DNA from: Bacteroidales bacterium
GTDB taxonomy: Bacteria > Bacteroidota > Bacteroidia > Bacteroidales > Bacteroidaceae
DNA length: 10,913 nucleotides
NCBI GenBank assembly: GCA_004555425.1
Contig: SFID01000093.1
Location: 1 to 10,913 of the forward strand
Direction: 5' to 3'
Every line of letters begins with the position of its first letter. Within the stretch, counting starts at the first letter, position 1. The notes under the pieces were generated by a model. It was not told the origin of the DNA. It did no database searches and saw nothing but the letters and a program-made list of their open reading frames with translations. The translations under genes were made by a program, and so were the position numbers. This document shows positions 7,207 to 10,913 of this stretch, piece after piece.

Positions 7207-8025
7207 CTATGCCTCGGCGGGCGATGCAGGAAGGCGAAAAATCGCGCGAGCCGTGGCTGTCGTGACGCGGCGCACCTCCTCGGGCGTCACCTCATAGAGC
7301 CGCGCCAGGTGCTCCACGACCTGCAAGAGATAGGACGGCTCGTTGCGCTTGCCGCGATAGGGTGTAGGTGCCAGGTAAGGCGCGTCCGTTTCTAGGACAA
7401 GGCGATTGAGCGGAACGGCCAGGCGGAGCGCGGCGGGCAGGGGCGACTTCTTGAACGTCAGCACGCCACCAATGCCAAGGGCAAAGCGCGGAAAAGTTTC
7501 GAGGAGTTCGCGCGCCTCGTCGGCAGTGCCACCAAAACAGTGGAATACGCCGCCAGGCAGTTCGGAGACGAAGGGCCGTAGCGCCTCAATCGTTTGGCGA
7601 TGGGCCGAGCGGGCATGAATGCTCACGGGCAACTGCGCGCGGACTGCCCATTCCAGTTGGCGGACGAAGGCTGCGCGTTGTTCCTCCTCGCGCGAGGTGT
7701 CCCAATAGAGGTCCATGCCGATTTCGCCCACGGCAACGTAGGGCGAGTTCGGGGGCAACTGACCGCTGGCAGCAAACAACTGGGCTTCCAGCTGGTCCAG
7801 AGCCTCCCCGACACCGCTCTCGGGCATCTCCGTGGGATGCAGTCCAATCATCGGGTGGCAAATGTCGGGATAGTTGCCACACATCCGCAGGACGTCGGGC
7901 AGGGAGGCTACGTCCGTGTTGGGCAGCAGTATGGCTTCGATGCCGCAAAGGCGCGCTCGTTCAATGACTTCCGCTTCATCATCGCGGAAGTCTTCTGTGT
8001 ATATATGGGTATGGGTGTCAATCAT
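7207..8025 (-). CDS. TatD family metal-dependent hydrolase (DNase)
   Basis: TatD-family proteins are TIM-barrel amidohydrolase-superfamily enzymes with 3'-5' exonuclease or DNase activity, linked to DNA repair and RNA processing. The start is ATG at 8025, giving 272 residues beginning MIDTHTHIYTEDF; the frame extends further upstream, but that would run into the ygiQ 3' end and lacks family similarity. The metal ligands are all present: H5 and H7 (DTHTH), E101 (VGEIGMD), H137 (SIHAR), H162 (FHCFGG) and D213 (ETDAPYLAP). The length is typical (about 255-275). The start codon is 13 nt from the ygiQ stop codon with no promoter between them, so it is very likely the second gene of a ygiQ-tatD transcript. 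The paralogue (TatD, YcfH or YjjV type) cannot be settled from sequence alone. Confidence 0.95.
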   Translation of the reverse strand: MIDTHTHIYTEDFRDDEAEVIERARLCGIEAILLPNTDVASLPDVLRMCGNYPDICHPMIGLHPTEMPESGVGEALDQLEAQLFAASGQLPPNSPYVAVGEIGMDLYWDTSREEEQRAAFVRQLEWAVRAQLPVSIHARSAHRQTIEALRPFVSELPGGVFHCFGGTADEARELLETFPRFALGIGGVLTFKKSPLPAALRLAVPLNRLVLETDAPYLAPTPYRGKRNEPSYLLQVVEHLARLYEVTPEEVRRVTTATARAIFRLPASPAEA

Positions 8026-8038
8026 CGTGGGCTGGCAT

Positions 8039-9991
8039 TTACGATTTCTTTCTAGGTGGGCGAGCAGGCCGATTGGGCCGCTTGCCCTTTTCTTTGCCGT
8101 TTGCCGGACTGGCGGGATGGCCGCCCGCGGGATAGAGGCGGGCAATGAGATCCTCGCGGTGGATACGCCTGAGTTCGCGGATGATGGCGGCGCGCTCCTC
8201 AGGGCGATACCAGAAGAAGAACATACGTTGGCGGAGTTTCTCATCCGCACTCTTGGCCGACGGTATCGGTTGGAGCGTGTAGGGGTGCACGCCCGTGTAC
8301 CAGGCTTCCGTACTGACGGTCATGGGTGTGGGCGTGAAGTCCTGCACCTGTTCCAGTTGGAAATCCAGTTGTTTGGTTTCGGCTGCCAGTTCGGCCATGT
8401 CTTCCTCCGTACATCCCGGGTGCGAGGAGATGAAGTAGGGAATCAGCTGTTGCCGCAGCCCGGCCTCACGACAGGTGCGATCGAAAATTCGCTTGAAGTC
8501 GTAGAAGAGTTTGAAGGAAGGCTTGCGCATGAGTTTCAAAACGCGGTCGGAAGTGTGCTCGGGAGCCACCTTCAATCGTCCGCTGACGTGGCGCGTAATC
8601 AGTTCGCGGGTGTAGCGCTCGGCGGCCGCGCGCAGGCGTTCGTCTTTGTAGGGATGGAGCAGCAGGTCGTAGCGCACGCCGCTACCGATAAAGCTCTTTT
8701 TGATGCCGGGCAGGGCATCCACGGCTTTATAGATGTCGATGAGCGGCTGGTGGTCGGCATTCAGATTCGGGCAGACGCTGGGGTGGATGCACGAGGGCCG
8801 CTTGCATTGTCCGCAAAGGCGTTGGTCGCGGCCGCGCATGCCGTACATGTTGGCCGAAGGACCGCCTAGGTCGCTCAGATAGCCTTTGAAATCGGGCATG
8901 GCCGTGATGGCGCGCACCTCGCGCAGGATGCTTTCGGGCGAGCGGCTCATGATAAATTTCCCCTGGTGGGCCGAGATGGTGCAGAAGGCACAGCCGCCAA
9001 AGCAACCGCGGTGCAGATTGACCGAAAACTTTATCATCTCGTATGCTGGAATGCGCTTGCCCTTGTACTTGGGATGCGGCAGACGGGTATAGGGGAAGTC
9101 GAACGAGCGGTCGATTTGCTCGGTGGTCATCGGCGGATAGGGAGGATGCACCACCACGTACTGGTTGCCCGTCTGCTGGATGAGGCGCTGCGGATGCAGG
9201 CGGTTGCTCTCCTCCTCCACGTGGCGGAAATTGGCCGCCTGCAACTGGGGCTGCCGACAGCACTCCTCGTAGGAGGCCAGAAGGATGTCGTCTTCGCGGA
9301 TGCCGCCGGGGATGTCAGCGCGGCTATGCAGGGTGACGGTCTGGCGCACGGGACATTTGCGCAGCAGTTGGTGGAAATCCTTTGTCGTCACCAGTGCTTC
9401 GGGCCGTCCGTGCAGCAGTTTATCGTCCAGCAGGTGGAGCAGGGCCGCCGTGGGTAGTTCGCCCATACCATAGACAATCATGTCGGCCCCGCTGTCGCAG
9501 AGTATCGAGGGGCGCAGCCGCTCCTGCCAATAGTCGTAGTGGGCCACGCGGCGCAGCGAAGCCTCGATGCCGCCCAGCACAACGGGCACATCGGGGAAGA
9601 GCTCTTTGAGAATCTGCGTATAGACGATGGTGGGATATTCGGGCCGCATATCGTGGCGTCCGTCGGGGCTGTAGGCATCTTCGGAGCGCAGGCGGCGGTT
9701 GGCCGTATATTTATTGACCATCGAATCCATCACGCCAGCAGAAATGCAGAAGAACATACGCGGACGGCCCAACTTGCGAAAGTCGCGGAAGTCGCCGTGC
9801 CAGTCGGGTTGCGGAACGATGGCCACGCGGTAGCCTTCGGCCTCAATCAAGCGGCCGATGACGGCAGTGCCAAAGGAAGGATGGTCCACGTAGGCATCGC
9901 CCGAGAACAGGACAACGTCTACTTCGTCCCAACCGCGGAGCTCCATCTCCTTGCGGGTGGTGGGTAGGAATGCGCTTTTTAGGGGAGTCAA
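8039..9991 (-). CDS. ygiQ: YgiQ family (UPF0313) radical SAM protein
   Basis: This 650-residue radical SAM protein belongs to the YgiQ family, whose reaction is unknown. The N-terminal part carries LPTTRKEMELRGWDEVDVV and FSGDAYVDHPSFG (29-41), then GGIEASLRR (140-148) and HYDYW. The radical SAM core has the [4Fe-4S] motif RGCFGGCAFC with C330, C334 and C337, followed by SDLGGPSANMYG (373-384). Four more cysteines (C393, C396, C401, C407) may bind a second cluster. LKVAPEHT (473-480) and LIPYFISSHPGC (516-527) are also family landmarks. The tail is basic (KGKRPNRPARPPRKKS). The only start that keeps the conserved FLPTTRKE segment is TTG at 9991; the next ATG (9946) would remove it, and an upstream stop lies in a tandem repeat. 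The protein is shorter than E. coli YgiQ (739), mainly in the middle and C-terminus. I found no promoter motif directly upstream, where a large palindrome lies. Confidence 0.95.
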   Translation of the reverse strand: MTPLKSAFLPTTRKEMELRGWDEVDVVLFSGDAYVDHPSFGTAVIGRLIEAEGYRVAIVPQPDWHGDFRDFRKLGRPRMFFCISAGVMDSMVNKYTANRRLRSEDAYSPDGRHDMRPEYPTIVYTQILKELFPDVPVVLGGIEASLRRVAHYDYWQERLRPSILCDSGADMIVYGMGELPTAALLHLLDDKLLHGRPEALVTTKDFHQLLRKCPVRQTVTLHSRADIPGGIREDDILLASYEECCRQPQLQAANFRHVEEESNRLHPQRLIQQTGNQYVVVHPPYPPMTTEQIDRSFDFPYTRLPHPKYKGKRIPAYEMIKFSVNLHRGCFGGCAFCTISAHQGKFIMSRSPESILREVRAITAMPDFKGYLSDLGGPSANMYGMRGRDQRLCGQCKRPSCIHPSVCPNLNADHQPLIDIYKAVDALPGIKKSFIGSGVRYDLLLHPYKDERLRAAAERYTRELITRHVSGRLKVAPEHTSDRVLKLMRKPSFKLFYDFKRIFDRTCREAGLRQQLIPYFISSHPGCTEEDMAELAAETKQLDFQLEQVQDFTPTPMTVSTEAWYTGVHPYTLQPIPSAKSADEKLRQRMFFFWYRPEERAAIIRELRRIHREDLIARLYPAGGHPASPANGKEKGKRPNRPARPPRKKS

Positions 9992-10000
9992 GATGTAGAT

Positions 10001-10024
10001 AGTTAGGAGTTAGGAGTTAGGAGT
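10001..10024. repeat. Heptameric tandem repeat AGTTAGG, about 3.4 copies
   Basis: AGTTAGG is repeated three times and followed by AGT, inside the left boundary of the large inverted repeat. The corresponding place on the right side (10298-10311) has only a single copy, so the left end appears to have expanded. The repeat lies 10 nt upstream of the ygiQ start codon on the opposite strand and supplies the in-frame stop (TAA, 10010-10012) that bounds the ygiQ frame. Confidence 0.9.
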
Positions 10025-10069
10025 GACGTGAAAGTACCGCACCTTGCTTGCTCAAGGTGTGAGTACGGA

Positions 10070-10107
10070 GTTCGTCCTCATTGATAGTAGGCTGTTCGTC
10101 CTCATTG
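10070..10107. repeat. 14-bp direct repeat GTTCGTCCTCATTG within the left arm
   Basis: GTTCGTCCTCATTG occurs at 10070-10083 and again, identically, at 10094-10107, an offset of 24 nt. The right arm has one equivalent (CAATGAGAACGAAC, 10241-10254, one mismatch), so the second left copy is extra. It accounts for most of the difference between the 29-nt left spacer (10084-10112) and the 6-nt right spacer (10235-10240). Confidence 0.85.
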
Positions 10108-10119
10108 CAGGGCAATGTA

Positions 10120-10143
10120 CCGCACGTTGCTTGCAACGTGTGG
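10120..10143. repeat. Self-complementary unit (11-bp stem, TT centre), left inner copy
   Basis: Positions 10120-10130 (CCGCACGTTGC) and 10133-10143 (GCAACGTGTGG) pair over 11 positions with one G-T wobble, separated by TT. The opposite-strand copy is at 10204-10227, and a diverged relative with stem GCACCTTG/CAAGGTGT lies at 10039-10060. These short hairpins are the repeating module of the larger palindrome. On either DNA strand they can extrude locally as well as through the long arms. Confidence 0.8.
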
Positions 10144-10339
10144 CTCAGAGGAAAAGGAAATATGTATTTCTAATGAGCTAAAACACATGAAAAAACCGCT
10201 GTGTCACACGTTGCAAGCAACGTGCGATACATTGTGCTTTCAATGAGAACGAACTCCGTACTCACACCTTGCAAGCGCGGTGCGGTACTTTCACGTTACT
10301 CCTAGACTATCAAACTAGCAGTTGCAGGCTGTGTTGAAA

Positions 10340-10645
10340 CTAAGAAGCGCAGCGACTTTCTTCCCACTGGTGGTAGGCTTCGATGAGGTTGCGCAGGCCA
10401 TAGGCTTTCATCTTGTCGTGATAGATGACGTCGATGCAGAGGTCCAGCAGGTCCTTGGTGTTCTCCGTAGAAGAGGCGATGAGCGAGCGGATGTTGAGCT
10501 TGAGGCGGTCCAGCACGCTTTCGGTGACGTAGCCCGTGCTATCTACAAGGCCCGAGAGGAGATTGTACTTTTGGAGCGTGGCCATATTCTCTTCCGTCAC
10601 GATGAGGTGGCGGCTGCCGCTTTCGTTGAGTTGAATATCGTACAT
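10340..10645 (-). CDS. Conserved-looking hypothetical protein, 101 residues
   Basis: I do not recognise this family. The protein (MYDIQLNESGSRHLI... to ...HQWEESRCAS) has no signal peptide or membrane segment and should be cytoplasmic. Residues about 1-17 look like short beta strands; residues about 40-95 are rich in Leu, Ile and Asp with helix-like spacing (VLDRLKLNIRSLI, LLDLCIDVIYHDKM, LRNLIEAYHQWEE). The two cysteines (C70, C99) do not form a metal motif. It is considered real because a Bacteroidota-type promoter lies about 35-40 nt upstream and the ATG follows a short A-rich leader. It is on the same strand as ygiQ, but the 348-nt gap containing a large palindrome makes co-transcription doubtful. 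It might be a small regulatory or adaptor protein, which is a guess. Confidence 0.72.
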   Translation of the reverse strand: MYDIQLNESGSRHLIVTEENMATLQKYNLLSGLVDSTGYVTESVLDRLKLNIRSLIASSTENTKDLLDLCIDVIYHDKMKAYGLRNLIEAYHQWEESRCAS

Positions 10646-10686
10646 AGTAAGAATAAGTGAATGGAATAGCTGAATTATTTCCCCGA

Positions 10687-10718
10687 CAAAGGTACAAATA
10701 ATATAGCTTTAATCCGAA
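10687..10718 (-). promoter_or_regulatory. Bacteroidota-type promoter for the 101-residue protein gene
   Basis: Read on the - strand, TTCG (10715-10718; consensus TTTG, one mismatch) is followed by 20 nt and TACCTTTG (10687-10694), an exact TAnnTTTG match. Transcription would start near 10680, giving a leader of about 35 nt before the ATG at 10645. Confidence 0.65.
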
Positions 10719-10802
10719 TCGTGTGCGTAAAACCTCATCGTTTGATTGTGGAAATGGACTCCCCTGAAATGATAACTACTCAGGTCGTTCCAGAATGCGA
10801 GT

Positions 10803-10822
10803 CAATGTACCGCGCGTTGCTT
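10803..10822 (+). repeat. Partial copy of the palindromic repeat unit
   Basis: CAATGTACCGCGCGTTGCTT matches the left half of the inner arm (10113-10132) with one substitution in 20. The complementary half is missing: the sequence turns to TAGGCTTGT after the centre. It shows that the unit occurs outside the large palindrome, as a decayed or half copy about 490 bp away. Confidence 0.75.
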
Positions 10823-10838
10823 TAGGCTTGTATCAGAT

Positions 10839-10913
10839 ATGAAAGACAAAAACCAAGATAAACCCCTTGAAGAGTCTGGGGGCTTCGCCCTGGTGTTTGG
10901 GCTTCGGGTGGGT
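10839..10913 (+). CDS. Possible start of a protein gene running off the right end
   Basis: An ATG at 10839 opens a frame of 25 codons (MKDKNQDKPLEESGGFALVF then GLRVG) that reaches the window edge without a stop. The polar start followed by hydrophobic residues is plausible for a real N-terminus. A near-match to the -7 consensus (TAGGCTTG, 10823-10830) lies so close to the ATG that it would give an almost leaderless mRNA, and I see no -33 element. It is too short to identify and could be chance. Confidence 0.25.
   Translation, partial: MKDKNQDKPLEESGGFALVFGLRVG

Larger units (their letters stand above)
9998..10311. repeat. Large nested inverted-repeat element (REP/MITE-like) upstream of ygiQ
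   Basis: This 314-bp structure occupies nearly all the space between the 101-residue gene and ygiQ. It is bounded by GATAGT (9998-10003) and ACTATC (10306-10311). The outer arms 10018-10083 and 10241-10304 are reverse complements over 66 and 64 nt, with four substitutions and one 2-nt gap. The inner arms 10113-10142 and 10205-10234 match with one substitution over 30 nt. The 62-nt centre (10143-10204) contains GAAATA-TG-TATTTC within GCTCA/TGAGC. Each arm also holds self-complementary units. There is no coding capacity. It resembles a REP doublet or non-autonomous element mobilised in trans; no transposase is visible in the window. Confidence 0.85.

Noticed and set aside
7874..8869. 331-codon open frame on the + strand across tatD and ygiQ
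   Set aside because: It is antisense to the strongly conserved TatD metal-ligand motifs and the YgiQ C-terminus; its composition is that of a shadow frame.
9998..10311. CRISPR array or IS element as an explanation for the repeats
   Set aside because: The repeats are inverted and nested, not regularly spaced direct repeats, and there are no cas genes. There is no transposase frame between the arms.
10322..10660. 112-codon open frame on the + strand opposite the 101-residue gene
   Set aside because: It has no upstream promoter motif and begins at the edge of the palindromic element, whereas the - strand frame has a well-placed promoter. This choice is moderately, not fully, secure.
10870..10913. 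Small GC-rich hairpin (GGGC-TTC-GCCC) at the right end
   Set aside because: The stem is only four base pairs and common by chance in G+C-rich sequence; it lies inside a possible coding start.

Overview
The window looks like chromosomal DNA from a member of the Bacteroidota, most likely the order Bacteroidales. The evidence is threefold: start codons lack Shine-Dalgarno sequences, three Bacteroidota-type promoters match TTG/TTTG-N20-TAnnTTTG, and the gene families and their forms fit that group. Examples are a 'xanthan lyase'-type secreted amidase, a zinc-ribbon coiled-coil protein downstream of Nif3, and a YgiQ radical SAM protein. Coding DNA is G+C-rich and the two main intergenic stretches are clearly more A+T-rich. 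I see no tRNA, rRNA, CRISPR array or intact insertion sequence.

Layout, left to right. Positions 14-45 carry a leftward promoter for a gene outside the window. Positions 46-630 hold no convincing gene but contain a possible MITE-like segment (396-566) with 14-bp inverted ends. Four transcription units on the + strand follow. (1) 631-3606 is a secreted zinc amidase-fold protein with golvesin-like, FnIII-like and C-terminal domains. (2) 3776-4558 (Nif3 family) and 4631-5443 (C4 zinc-ribbon coiled-coil protein) probably form an operon from a promoter at 3725-3755. (3) A conspicuous hairpin at 5476-5558 separates these from rlmH (5648-6121, GTG start). (4) rlmH overlaps by 8 nt a secreted endonuclease/exonuclease/phosphatase family protein (6114-7190). 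Converging on this from the right, on the - strand, is a ygiQ-tatD pair (9991-8039 and 8025-7207, 13 nt apart). An orphan 101-residue protein (10645-10340, - strand) has its own promoter. A doubtful partial reading frame begins at 10839.

Most genes are housekeeping or envelope functions: ribosome methylation (RlmH), DNA/RNA 3' processing (TatD), a metal-centre protein (Nif3), two exported hydrolases and an uncharacterised radical SAM enzyme. The most unusual structure is a nested inverted repeat of about 310 bp (9998-10311), built from short self-complementary units. It sits directly upstream of ygiQ and leaves ygiQ with only a TTG start. A one-sided fragment of the same unit recurs at 10803-10822, so this is probably a dispersed REP/MITE-like family. 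I do not see a clear new multi-gene system here; the repeat element is the best candidate for undescribed biology.
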